From positions 109,596 through 173,595 of the forward strand of contig DBTS01000034.1 in assembly GCA_002307175.1 (NCBI GenBank): a DNA stretch of 64,000 nucleotides. Reading direction: 5' to 3'. The notes under the pieces were generated by a model, which saw nothing but the letters and a program-made list of their open reading frames with translations, did no database searches and was not told the origin of the DNA. Shown piece after piece: positions 8,685 to 16,779 of the stretch. Position 1 is the stretch's first letter; the number at the start of each line of letters is the position of its first letter. This DNA comes from Rhodocyclaceae bacterium UBA1310 (GTDB taxonomy: Bacteria > Pseudomonadota > Gammaproteobacteria > Burkholderiales > Rhodocyclaceae). Position numbers and translations under genes: made by a program.

Positions 8685-10199
8685 ATGCCTCAAGAACTCG
8701 TGTGTGCCGTAGATCTTGGATCCAACAGTTTCCGCCTGATGGTGGGCAGGGTCCAGGGTGATCAGATCTATCCGCTCGACGGACTCAAGGAATCGGTGCG
8801 ACTGGCAGCGGGGCTTGGGACGGAAAAGGTGCTCGACGAAGCTGCGCAAGAGCGGGCTATCGAGGCTTTACGCCGTTTTGGAGAGCGTCTGCGCGGGTTT
8901 GCACCGGAGGGGGTGCGCGCGGTGGCCACCAATACCCTGCGTGTGGCCAAGAATGCCGCGTCGTTTCTGATTCGGGCCGAAGAGGCCTTGGGATTCCCGA
9001 TCGAGGTCATTGCCGGGCGCGAAGAAGCCCGTCTGATCTATGTTGGTGTGGCACATACGCTTCCCGACCCCTCCCTGCAGCAACTGGTGGTGGATATTGG
9101 TGGCGGATCGACAGAATTCATCATTGGGCGCAATTTCGAACCCCTGCAGCTTGAGTCCCTTTATATGGGGTGTGTGGGCTACAGCCTGCGCTATTTCAAG
9201 GATGGCGTCATCACGCGTAGTGCCATGAAGGAAGCCGAGATGGCTGCGCGCCAGCAGATCAATGCGATCGGTCAGGCTTACCGTGAAACCGGCTGGGATA
9301 TTGCGGTGGGCTCTTCCGGCACGGCCAAGGCGCTCTGCGATGTACTGGAACTCAATGGTCTGTGCGAATCAGGAATCTCGCGTGATGGCCTGGAGAAACT
9401 GCGCCAGATCATGCTGCGTGCCGGGCATCTTGAGCACATGGGGCTCGAAGGTTTGAAGTCTGACCGCCAGCCGGTTTTCCTGGGCGGATTTGCGATCATG
9501 TCGGCACTCTTCAAGGAGTTCAACCTTGAACACATGACCTTTTCGGACGGGGCCTTGCGTCTCGGTGTGCTGTATGACCTGCTGGGACGTTATCATCGCC
9601 ACGACCTGCGCGAGAGCACGGTGAGCAATTTCATGCGGCGCTATCAGGTTGACGAAGCACAGGCCCGGCGCGTCGCGGAAACCGCCCTGCGTCTGCTGGC
9701 TCCGCTCCTGCTCGATGAAGATGAGGAACTGCGCGAAGCCGAATGCCGCTTTCTTGAATGGGCGGCGAAATTGCATGAAATCGGACAGTCGATTGCGCAT
9801 TCAAGCTATCACAAGCATTCCGCCTATATTCTCGCGAATGCCGACATGCCGGGATTCTCGCGCATGGATCAGGGGCGCCTAGCGCGTGTTGTGCTGGCCC
9901 ATCGTGGCAAGCTCGAGCGGGTGCAGGCGCTTGACCCCCAAAGCCATGACTGGCTGCTGATCATGTGCCTGCGCCTTGCTGCGGTAATCCATCGCGCCCG
10001 TGCCTCGCACGGAGAAGTGCCGCTGCGCCTCGAGCGCGATAAACACGGCGGTTTCGTGGCAGTGTTGCCGTTTGACCGCCTGCACGATGCGCCGCTGACG
10101 GCAGCCGCCTTGTTTGAGGAAGAACAGCACTGGACGCGTCTGGGGCGGCCCTTCAAGCTCAAGGTTCAGAGGTTGCAGCGCCATACTGTCGAGGCCTGA
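8685..10199 (+). CDS. ppx: Exopolyphosphatase (Ppx/GppA family)
   Basis: A 504-residue Ppx/GppA phosphatase that removes terminal phosphate from polyphosphate (GppA relatives also hydrolyse pppGpp). The ASKHA ATPase-fold motifs are present: DLGSNSFRLMV at 10-20 and VDIGGGSTEFIIGR around residue 136, with SSGTAKAL and SDGALRLGVLYDLL further on. A C-terminal HD-like helical region (LHEIGQSIAHSSYHKHSAYIL) makes it the long form typical of true exopolyphosphatases. The ATG at 8685 (MPQELVCAVDLGSN) is preferred over the TTG two codons upstream. Divergent from ppk; the MlaE-like gene begins only three bases after its stop, so ppx heads an operon with the lipid transporter. Confidence 0.93.
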   Translation: MPQELVCAVDLGSNSFRLMVGRVQGDQIYPLDGLKESVRLAAGLGTEKVLDEAAQERAIEALRRFGERLRGFAPEGVRAVATNTLRVAKNAASFLIRAEEALGFPIEVIAGREEARLIYVGVAHTLPDPSLQQLVVDIGGGSTEFIIGRNFEPLQLESLYMGCVGYSLRYFKDGVITRSAMKEAEMAARQQINAIGQAYRETGWDIAVGSSGTAKALCDVLELNGLCESGISRDGLEKLRQIMLRAGHLEHMGLEGLKSDRQPVFLGGFAIMSALFKEFNLEHMTFSDGALRLGVLYDLLGRYHRHDLRESTVSNFMRRYQVDEAQARRVAETALRLLAPLLLDEDEELREAECRFLEWAAKLHEIGQSIAHSSYHKHSAYILANADMPGFSRMDQGRLARVVLAHRGKLERVQALDPQSHDWLLIMCLRLAAVIHRARASHGEVPLRLERDKHGGFVAVLPFDRLHDAPLTAAALFEEEQHWTRLGRPFKLKVQRLQRHTVEA

Positions 10200-10202
10200 T
10201 CC

Positions 10203-11348
10203 ATGCCGGAACAGCCCCCAGCCGAACGACCGATGCAGACTTTCCAGTCCCCGCAGATCCAATTTGACGGGCGGCAGTGCGTATTGACAGGAGACTGGAT
10301 TTTGGCGGCACTCAAGCCGCGCCTGATCCGGTTGCGCGCCTGGCTGCTGCTGCATGGCAAGTCGACCGAGACCTGGAATCTCACCCAGGTGCGACATATC
10401 GACACCTTTGGGGCGCTGATTCTGTGGCGTGCCTGGGGGCAGAAGCCTCCAGACATATTGTTGCTTGGTCCGCAACACGAATCTGCTTTTCAGCGCGTGC
10501 GCAGTGTGGCTGGGCAGGTTTTTCCGCCTGAGAGGATCGATTGGTTGTTGCCCATTGTCAGCATTGGTAATGCGGCACTTGGCCTGGGTTCGCACCTGCT
10601 GGATTTCGCGCGCATGCTGGGCATGATTGTTGTGGAGGCTGCACGTCTGTTCATCGAACCGCGCAGCATTCCGCTCAAGGAATTTTCGGCAGCCCTGTAC
10701 AAAACCGGCGCGCAGGCCATGCCGATTTCGGCGCTGGTGGGTTTTCTCATCGGCATCGTGCTGAGTTATCTCTCCGCGCTGCAGTTGCGCAATTTCGGCG
10801 CGGATGCCCTCATCATCAACATTCTGGGGGTTGGCATCATCCGCGAGCTGGGACCGGTGCTGGTGTCCATCCTGGTGGCCGGGCGCAGCGGTTCCGCGAT
10901 CACTGCGCAGCTTGGCGTGATGCGCGTGACAGAGGAAATCGATGCCCTCGCGGCAATGGGGGTGTCCGTGCATCAGCGCCTGGTTTGGCCCAAGGTGCTC
11001 GCCATGGCGATTGCCATGCCCCTTTTGGTGTTATGGACTTCAGTTGCCGCCCTGGCTGGTGGCATGCTGGCCGCGCAGATGCAACTGGAGATTGACTGGC
11101 GTTTTTTCATGCTCTCTTTGCCACATGTTGTGCCGGTGCAGAATCTTTATATTGGCGCTGCCAAAGGCGTGATTTTCGGCGTGGCCATTGCCCTCATCGC
11201 CAGCCATTTTGGCTTGCGTATTCGCCCCAATACCGAGAGCCTCTCGCGAAATACAACTTCCTCCGTGGTGGCTGCGATCACTGCAGTGATTTTGCTGGAT
11301 GCTGTGTTTGCCATGCTGACGCGCGGGATTGGAGTGCCTCTACGATGA
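10203..11348 (+). CDS. MlaE/YrbE-family ABC transporter permease with N-terminal STAS domain
   Basis: A 381-residue inner-membrane permease. Residues about 15-110 form a STAS-like domain (WNLTQVRHIDTFGALILW) and 120-381 the MlaE/YrbE core with five or so membrane segments and the family motifs FLIGIVLSYLSALQL, IIRELGPVLVSILVAGRSGSAI and GVMRVTEEIDAL. Canonical MlaE is about 260 residues and works with MlaB as a separate STAS subunit; here the STAS domain is fused. With the next three genes it forms a complete MCE-type lipid transport module between inner and outer membrane. It follows ppx by three bases and overlaps the ATPase start through ATGA. Confidence 0.9.
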   Translation: MPEQPPAERPMQTFQSPQIQFDGRQCVLTGDWILAALKPRLIRLRAWLLLHGKSTETWNLTQVRHIDTFGALILWRAWGQKPPDILLLGPQHESAFQRVRSVAGQVFPPERIDWLLPIVSIGNAALGLGSHLLDFARMLGMIVVEAARLFIEPRSIPLKEFSAALYKTGAQAMPISALVGFLIGIVLSYLSALQLRNFGADALIINILGVGIIRELGPVLVSILVAGRSGSAITAQLGVMRVTEEIDALAAMGVSVHQRLVWPKVLAMAIAMPLLVLWTSVAALAGGMLAAQMQLEIDWRFFMLSLPHVVPVQNLYIGAAKGVIFGVAIALIASHFGLRIRPNTESLSRNTTSSVVAAITAVILLDAVFAMLTRGIGVPLR

Positions 11349-12115
11349 GTCCCCCGGAAATCCTCGTTGAGATGCGGGAGGTTTGCACAAGCCTGGGTGG
11401 GCATTGGGTACATCAGAACATCAACCTGCAGGTCGAGCGCGGCAATCTGCTGGCTCTGGTGGGCGGCTCCGGCGCCGGCAAGACCACTTTGCTGCGAGAG
11501 ATGATCGGATTGCAGGCAACCACGCTGGGCGAGGTGCGTCTTTTTGGGGAAGGGCTCAACGACGGCCACCGTGCCGCACGGGCTGCGCGCCGGCGCCGGG
11601 TGGGCTTTCTGTTTCAGCAGGGGGCTTTGTATTCTGCGCTGACGCTGTTCGACAACATTGCTTTTCCGCTGCGTGAAGTAGGTGGTTTGCTGGAAGACGA
11701 AATCCGCACTCTGGTACTTTCGAAACTCGAATTGGTCGAACTCAAGCCACAACACGCCAGCCTGATGCCGGCGCAATTGTCGGGTGGCATGATCAAGCGC
11801 GCCGCCCTGGCGCGGGCCCTGGCACTCGAGCCGGAATTGCTGCTGCTCGATGAACCCACAGCAGGGCTCGATCCGGATCGCAGTGCCGGGTTCGTGGAGT
11901 TGATCCGCGGTCTGCACGCCAGCCTTGGGCTGACGGTTGTTTTTGTGACGCATGACCTGGATACCCTGTCAGCCCTGGCAAATCGCGTTGCAGTGCTGGC
12001 AGAACGCCGTATACTGGCAGTCGGAGACCTGAATGGAATTCGCTCGGTGGAGCATCCGTTCATACAGAATTTTTTCCGCTACCGTGCCGCTGTTAACGAA
12101 TTGCCAGAAGAGTAA
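11345..12115 (+). CDS. MlaF-like ABC transporter ATP-binding protein
   Basis: A 256-residue cytoplasmic ATPase energising the MCE-type lipid transporter. Walker A GGSGAGKTT lies at about 40-48, the Q-loop in FLFQQGALYSALTLFDNIAFPLRE (the usual MlaF wording), the signature LSGGMIKRAALARAL near 143 and Walker B LLLLDEPTAGLD near 165; the switch histidine is in VFVTHDLDTL. Start codon overlaps the permease stop, and the MCE gene follows after 11 bases. MlaF-type ATPases carry an LSGGM variant signature, as here. Confidence 0.92.
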   Translation: MSPPEILVEMREVCTSLGGHWVHQNINLQVERGNLLALVGGSGAGKTTLLREMIGLQATTLGEVRLFGEGLNDGHRAARAARRRRVGFLFQQGALYSALTLFDNIAFPLREVGGLLEDEIRTLVLSKLELVELKPQHASLMPAQLSGGMIKRAALARALALEPELLLLDEPTAGLDPDRSAGFVELIRGLHASLGLTVVFVTHDLDTLSALANRVAVLAERRILAVGDLNGIRSVEHPFIQNFFRYRAAVNELPEE

Positions 12116-12126
12116 GTGGGCCTGGA

Positions 12127-13068
12127 ATGGAAAATCGCGCATATGCATTGATCGTCGGCCTGTTTGTCATCTGTCTGGGTGTGACCGGAGTCATGGTCAC
12201 GTGGTGGATTTCCGGTGGTGCGCAGGATACGACCAAATATCTCATCATTTCACCGCGTAGTGTCACGGGGCTGAATCCGCAGGCAGCGGTGCGCTACCGC
12301 GGAGTGCGCGTGGGCAAAGTTATCGATGTTGACCTGCAGGATTCGCGTGAGGTTTTGATCACGATCCGGGTTGAATCCGATCTGCCGATTACGCGTGGCA
12401 CGCGTGCGCGGATCGGCCTGCAGGGGCTGACGGGCCAGGGCTATGTGCAGCTTGATGATGATGGCACCGATATGGCCCCCCCGGTGCTGGCGACAGGAAC
12501 CAAGATACCGGTGATCGCCATGGCGGAAGGGGGCTCTCCCCTGAATAATGTCGTGGATGGAGCGCAGGAAGTGGTAACCCGCCTCAAGCAGACGACGGAG
12601 CGCATGGAGCGCGTGCTCAGCGATGACAATATCAAGAACATCAGCCTTACGCTCAAGAATCTTGCCGATAGCTCTGACCATTTGCAGAAGACAATGGCCC
12701 AGACTGCTGCATTGACGGAAGATCTAAGACGTTTTTCCTCGCAGGAAAATGCCGAAAGCATTGCTGCGACGCTGCAGCAACTACAGGCGAGCACCCGTGA
12801 GTTACCGCAGGCTGTGCATGATTTTCGCACGACACTCTCCAAGGTGGATGCGGTGGCGGATCGTGTTGACAGGCTTGGCGGAGACGTGCAGAACAATCTG
12901 AATACGGAGACGCTGCCGCGTATCAATGATCTGATGCTGGGTCTGCAGTCCAGTGCGCAGCAGCTTAATCGTGTACTCGACGATATCGAACGCACTCCGC
13001 AGGTGCTGTTGCTGGGCAAGACACAGCAGGCACCGGGGCCCGGTGAGACGAAACCAGGGAAACCATGA
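12127..13068 (+). CDS. MlaD-family MCE domain protein
   Basis: A 313-residue periplasmic lipid-binding protein anchored by one N-terminal membrane helix (about 8-29). The MCE domain covers about 38-118, with the family pattern YLIISPRSVTGLNPQAAVRYRGVRVGKV and IGLQGLTGQGYVQL. The rest is mostly alpha-helical and low in hydrophobicity, with long amphipathic stretches up to about residue 290, then a Pro/Gly-rich tail. This is the longer MCE architecture in which the C-terminal helices form a tunnel or needle, unlike the about 180-residue MlaD of E. coli. It overlaps the lipoprotein gene by an ATGA junction. Confidence 0.9.
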   Translation: MENRAYALIVGLFVICLGVTGVMVTWWISGGAQDTTKYLIISPRSVTGLNPQAAVRYRGVRVGKVIDVDLQDSREVLITIRVESDLPITRGTRARIGLQGLTGQGYVQLDDDGTDMAPPVLATGTKIPVIAMAEGGSPLNNVVDGAQEVVTRLKQTTERMERVLSDDNIKNISLTLKNLADSSDHLQKTMAQTAALTEDLRRFSSQENAESIAATLQQLQASTRELPQAVHDFRTTLSKVDAVADRVDRLGGDVQNNLNTETLPRINDLMLGLQSSAQQLNRVLDDIERTPQVLLLGKTQQAPGPGETKPGKP

Positions 13069-13649
13069 AAAAGCTTCTTGTCTGCCTATTGCCGATACTT
13101 GTGTGTTGCGCCTGCGGGTTGATACCGCATAGCGCACCGGTGCTGACTCAGCATGATGTCGGGAATGATTTCGAAGCGCCGGCAGCGCGCAAGCCACTGC
13201 CTTTGCGCAGCGTGACGGTCAGTGCCTCGCAGGTGCTTTCCGGTTTGTCTATGTACTATCGGTATAACGCACAGCCGACAGAGCGTGGTGTTTATGCCTA
13301 TAACCGGTGGGCTGCTCCGCCAGCAAACTTGGTTGAGCAGGCACTTGCCCGCCTGCTGCCGATCGTTTCAGAAGGAAAGTGTCGTCTCGATTTGCAGATT
13401 TCCGATGTGATTCTTGAGATCAACCGCAAGGGCTTGGGCAAACTGCTGCTGGCAGGGCAGGCAAGCATCTCGATTGATGGCAAGAACCCTGTCTTCAAGA
13501 GCGTCATGGATGTGCGTGTGCCGCTGTCGCGGGTGGAACCGGCGGCAGAAGCTGAGGGGCTGCGGGACGCCATCGTGATGCTGGCAGACAGAACCGATGG
13601 CTGGGTTTCAGGCAACACCAGCATCGCCGAGTATTGCCGGCCCCTGTGA
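13065..13649 (+). CDS. ABC transport auxiliary lipoprotein (PqiC/YmbA-like)
   Basis: A 194-residue outer-membrane lipoprotein expected to receive or pass lipid from the MCE subunit. A short signal peptide (MKKLLVCLLPILVCC) ends in a cysteine cluster; Cys15 or Cys17 could be the lipidated residue, neither with a perfect lipobox. The body has the ABC_trans_aux pattern: LPLRSVTVSASQVLSGLSMYYRY, then WAAPPANLVEQALARLL, a beta-strand region with LDLQISDVILEI, and a closing two-cysteine region. It lies last in the ppx-mlaEFD-like series before tatD, and takes the place that mlaC has in canonical mla operons. Confidence 0.82.
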   Translation: MKKLLVCLLPILVCCACGLIPHSAPVLTQHDVGNDFEAPAARKPLPLRSVTVSASQVLSGLSMYYRYNAQPTERGVYAYNRWAAPPANLVEQALARLLPIVSEGKCRLDLQISDVILEINRKGLGKLLLAGQASISIDGKNPVFKSVMDVRVPLSRVEPAAEAEGLRDAIVMLADRTDGWVSGNTSIAEYCRPL

Positions 13650-13655
13650 TTTGCG

Positions 13656-14414
13656 GTGTTGATCGACACCCATATCCATCTTGATGCGGCAGAGTTCAAT
13701 GCCGACAGGGCCGCAGTTATTGCGGCGGCTCATGCCGTGGGTGTTGAACGCTTCGTCATTCCTGCTGTGACACTCGGAAACTGTGCCGCGGTGAGAGAGC
13801 TGGCGCAGCAGTTGCCGGGTAGTTTTTATGCCTATGGAATTCATCCACTGTATGTTGGTCAGGCGCAGGAATCGGATATCGCCGCTTTGCGCGGCCTTTT
13901 TGCAAACAGTGGTGCGGTAGCTGTCGGCGAGATCGGCCTGGATGGTTTTGTCGCCGGTGCCGATCCCTTGCGACAGGAGCTGTTTTTTGTCGAACAGCTC
14001 AAGCTCGCACGCGAATTCGATCTGCCCGTTCTGCTGCATGTGCGGCGTGCCCAGGATCGGGTGCTCAAGTACCTGCGCCGATACCGTGTGCGTGGTGGCG
14101 TCGCCCATGCTTTCAATGGCAGCCCGCAGCAGGCTGAAGCCTTCATGCGCCTGGGGTTTGCTCTCGGGTTCGGTGGCGCCATGAGCTATTCGGGATCTCT
14201 GCGGATTCGCGCGTTGGCGGGCAGCATCCCGCTTGAACATATCGTGCTGGAGTCCGATGCGCCGGATATCCCCCCCGCCTGGGATTCACAGGGTCGCAAT
14301 GTGCCAGCCAATGTGGCGCAGTTTGCGAGGATTCTTGCTGAATTGCGCCAGATAGACATTTCTGCTGTCACCCAACAGACCACGGCTAATGCCCTGCAGG
14401 TCTTCGGCTTGTAG
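13656..14414 (+). CDS. TatD-family metal-dependent DNase/hydrolase
   Basis: A 252-residue TIM-barrel amidohydrolase of the TatD family. The metal ligands are all visible: the H-x-H motif in DTHIHLD at the N-terminus, Glu in GEIGLDGF, His in LLHVRRAQD, His in GGVAHAFNGS and Asp in ESDAPDIPP. Characterised family members are 3'-5' exonucleases or deoxyribonucleases. The start is a GTG at 13656 (or TTG one codon later), six bases after the lipoprotein gene, so it is probably the last gene of the operon. It could be YcfH- or YjjV-like rather than TatD itself. Confidence 0.9.
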   Translation: MLIDTHIHLDAAEFNADRAAVIAAAHAVGVERFVIPAVTLGNCAAVRELAQQLPGSFYAYGIHPLYVGQAQESDIAALRGLFANSGAVAVGEIGLDGFVAGADPLRQELFFVEQLKLAREFDLPVLLHVRRAQDRVLKYLRRYRVRGGVAHAFNGSPQQAEAFMRLGFALGFGGAMSYSGSLRIRALAGSIPLEHIVLESDAPDIPPAWDSQGRNVPANVAQFARILAELRQIDISAVTQQTTANALQVFGL

Positions 14415-14446
14415 ATGTAAATTTGTGAAAATTGGCAAAAACACCA

Positions 14447-14473
14447 TAAAGTCCCCGTATTCTTTGCCGTAAT
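14447..14473 (+). promoter_or_regulatory. Putative sigma-28 (FliA) promoter for the EAL gene
   Basis: TAAAGTCC (14447-14454), an 11-base spacer and GCCGTAAT (14466-14473) match the flagellar sigma-28 consensus TAAAGTTT-N11-GCCGATAA closely. Transcription would start near 14480, leaving a leader of about 110 bases that holds a hairpin (GGAAGGCCG with CGGCTTCC at about 14478-14501). Confidence 0.6.
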
Positions 14474-14587
14474 TTCGAGGAAGGCCGGTAGTCGGCTTCC
14501 CGTTTATACCGCGAACCTGGCAACGATCAGACCATAATCTGGTCAGGCCTTGAAAAAGCGGAGTGCACGCAGTTCGGGGGTTTTCAA

Positions 14588-15925
14588 ATGTTTTGTGGCG
14601 ACGGAGTGACAGTAAATCTGATGGGCTCGTCTGTGCGAAAACCTTTGGCAGGTTTGCACATGCCGGAAATACTGGAACCCTATTTCAAGGCAAGTCGGCA
14701 GCGTGAGGGGCAACTGACACTGGACTGGAAACAGCTTGAGCTGTTCAGCGTGTTTCAGCCTATCGTCAGCTTCAGCCATTCGCGCGTGATTGCTCACGAG
14801 GCTTTGCTGAGGGCGTCTGCTCCGCTCGGCAACATGGTTGCGCCGCCAGATATCTTTGATCGCGCCCAGGGGCTTGAAGACCTTTTATGGCTGGATCGTG
14901 CCACCCGCCTCATGCACATCGTCAATGCCTCGCATTCGACCTCGCCGGGCTGGTTTTTTCTGAATCTGCATCCCGCACTGTTTGGCAGTCTTCTTGACTC
15001 CGATTACAGTGATGTCGCAGACGCGATGGGGACTTTTGCTGGTCTTGCGCCAGCGAAGTTCGTGATCGAGATCGTGGAGGAAGACATTACCGATCACGTG
15101 CGCTTCGAAGAAGGTGTCACCCGGATGCGGGAACTCGGGTTTGGAGTCGCGCTTGATGATTTCGGTGCAGGGCATTCGAATTTCGACAGGGTCTGGAAAA
15201 TTCGTCCGGATGTGGTGAAACTGGATCGATCGTTTGCCGTCAGGGCCGAATCGGATCGTGCCATGCGTCGTCTACTGCCGCAGATTGCCGGAATTCTTCA
15301 CGAGGCTGGCACGCTGGTGTTGCTGGAGGGGATCGAAACTCTGGATCAGGCACGTATTGCGATGGATGCGAATATTGATTTCGGGCAGGGGTGGTATTTC
15401 GGTCGCCCCGCGAAGCAGCCGGTCAGTGATGTGTTCTCTGTCAAACCATGCATGGATGCCGTGTGGAACGAACAGAGCCTGCGTGCCAATCAAAGCTGGG
15501 ATGAGCGTGAGCGGGTCATGGCACCTTACCTCAAGGCCATCTGGATTGCCGCCCAGCGCGTAGCTCTCGGTGAAACCCTGGAGCAGGCATCCAGCTCCTA
15601 TCTCGACCTGCCTCATGTGGCCTGCCTGTATATGCTGGATGAAACAGGGCGGCAGATCGGTACGAACCTGAATGCACCAACTTCTCACAAGCGTCGGGTG
15701 ATGCTTGGACTGGGGCATATGGAAGGGGCTCGCTGGTCGCGTCGTGCCTATTTCATCCGGGCCATGCGTGAGCCGGGTAAGGCACAGACGACACGCCCGT
15801 ATCTGTCCGTGGCGACCGGCAACATCTGTGTGACGGTGTCTATCCAGGTCCTGATCAATGATCGGCCTGTTGTCCTTTGCGGAGATGTGGACTGGGACAC
15901 ACTCGAAGCCGAAGCCCTTCCGTGA
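14588..15925 (+). CDS. EAL domain c-di-GMP phosphodiesterase
   Basis: A 445-residue cytoplasmic protein. The EAL domain runs from about 50 to 290 and keeps the catalytic set: HEALLRA (70-76), Asn in FLNLHPALF, Glu in EIVEEDI, DDFGAGHSN, Lys in VVKLDRSF, Glu in LLEGIET and Gln in GQGWYFGRP. It should hydrolyse c-di-GMP to pGpG. The C-terminal 150 residues resemble the PAS/GAF-like sensory fold that follows EAL in YkuI-type proteins (YLDLPHVACLYMLDETGRQIG). A sigma-28-type promoter lies 115-141 bases upstream, linking it to motility regulation. The start ATG is preceded by a GGGGG run. Confidence 0.9.
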   Translation: MFCGDGVTVNLMGSSVRKPLAGLHMPEILEPYFKASRQREGQLTLDWKQLELFSVFQPIVSFSHSRVIAHEALLRASAPLGNMVAPPDIFDRAQGLEDLLWLDRATRLMHIVNASHSTSPGWFFLNLHPALFGSLLDSDYSDVADAMGTFAGLAPAKFVIEIVEEDITDHVRFEEGVTRMRELGFGVALDDFGAGHSNFDRVWKIRPDVVKLDRSFAVRAESDRAMRRLLPQIAGILHEAGTLVLLEGIETLDQARIAMDANIDFGQGWYFGRPAKQPVSDVFSVKPCMDAVWNEQSLRANQSWDERERVMAPYLKAIWIAAQRVALGETLEQASSSYLDLPHVACLYMLDETGRQIGTNLNAPTSHKRRVMLGLGHMEGARWSRRAYFIRAMREPGKAQTTRPYLSVATGNICVTVSIQVLINDRPVVLCGDVDWDTLEAEALP

Positions 15926-15984
15926 CGCCAGGCTGAAGAGGGTTTTGCAAAGAAGCTCTGGTTTCTGCGCTGCGCTTATCCCAC

Positions 15985-16094
15985 GGTTTGCTTTGCACAG
16001 CAAACCGGCTCGGCCGGCATGGAGCAGTGCTCCATGAAACCCCTGCCTTGCTCGCTGACGCCTTCTCGCGACAGAGAGTGAACAGCTTCTTACG
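15985..16094. repeat. Dispersed intergenic hairpin repeat, copy A
   Basis: GGTTTGCT (15985-15992), six-base loop and AGCAAACC (15999-16006) form a perfect 8-bp stem followed by GGCTCGG. A second conserved block lies at 16068-16094 (GCGACAGAG...AACAGCTTCTTA). The first block recurs at 60581-60609 with a single difference over 29 bases; the second recurs at 17657-17683 with 24 of 27 bases equal. Here the two blocks are separated by about 55 extra bases. It lies downstream of the EAL gene. Confidence 0.6.
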
Positions 16095-16146
16095 TTTTTC
16101 TGATCCAGCGGGAGGTGTGGCCTGTCCTGTTTGCTAGACTTTCAGC

Positions 16147-16725
16147 ATGACGTCAAACCCAATCCAGACTGTATCTCTCCGGGTATTGATCCTGTATTCC
16201 ACCGTTGATGGGCATACGCAGCATATCTGCGAGCGTCTGCAGACACTGTTTGTGAATGCGGGGGTGCAGGTGAGCCTGCGGGAGATTGCCGTACAGGCAG
16301 GCAGCGAACTTCCCGATTACGATCTGGTGATCATCGGCGCGAGCATCCGCTATGGTTTTCATCGGCGCGTGGTGCGTGATTTCATGCGGGTCTGGCGCAG
16401 CAGCCTGCAGGCGAAGCCGCATGCCTTTTTCTCGGTCAATCTTGTGGCGCGCAAACCTTCCAAGGGGCAGCCGGAAACCAATCCCTATCTGCGGCACTTC
16501 CTCAGCAGCATCGGCTGGTGTCCGCAATATCTTGATGTGTTTGCCGGCCGGCTCGACTATCCGCGCTACACCTCACTGGATCGCTGCATGATCCGTCTGA
16601 TCATGTGGATGACCGGCGGGCCGACCCGCCCTGACACGGCTATCGAATATACCGATTGGCAACGTGTTGACGTGTTCGGCAAAAGGCTTCTCGCTGCACT
16701 CCCCGCAAGAATCCAGGCAGACTGA
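16147..16725 (+). CDS. hemG: Menaquinone/ubiquinone-dependent protoporphyrinogen oxidase HemG
   Basis: A 192-residue flavodoxin-fold enzyme that oxidises protoporphyrinogen IX to protoporphyrin IX in haem synthesis, passing electrons to the quinone pool. The FMN-binding loop is VLILYSTVDGHTQHICERL at 13-31, the second flavodoxin segment is YDLVIIGASIRYGFHRRVVRDF, and the long-chain insert typical of HemG includes FSVNLVARKPSKGQPETNPYLRHF. The C-terminal pattern W-M-T-G-G-P-T and TDWQRVDVFG also fits. It stands alone on the plus strand between an EAL gene and a convergent minus-strand cluster. Confidence 0.92.
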   Translation: MTSNPIQTVSLRVLILYSTVDGHTQHICERLQTLFVNAGVQVSLREIAVQAGSELPDYDLVIIGASIRYGFHRRVVRDFMRVWRSSLQAKPHAFFSVNLVARKPSKGQPETNPYLRHFLSSIGWCPQYLDVFAGRLDYPRYTSLDRCMIRLIMWMTGGPTRPDTAIEYTDWQRVDVFGKRLLAALPARIQAD

Positions 16726-16737
16726 TCAGTCTGCCTG
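16714..16737. repeat. 24-bp perfect palindrome over the hemG stop codon
   Basis: CAGGCAGACTGA (16714-16725) is followed at once by its exact reverse complement (16726-16737). It covers the last hemG codons and the stop. There is no loop and no T run, so a terminator role is uncertain. Confidence 0.5.
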
Positions 16738-16779
16738 TCTCCATGTCGCCCGGCATATGTCCGGGGAGATCCGCGTTGC

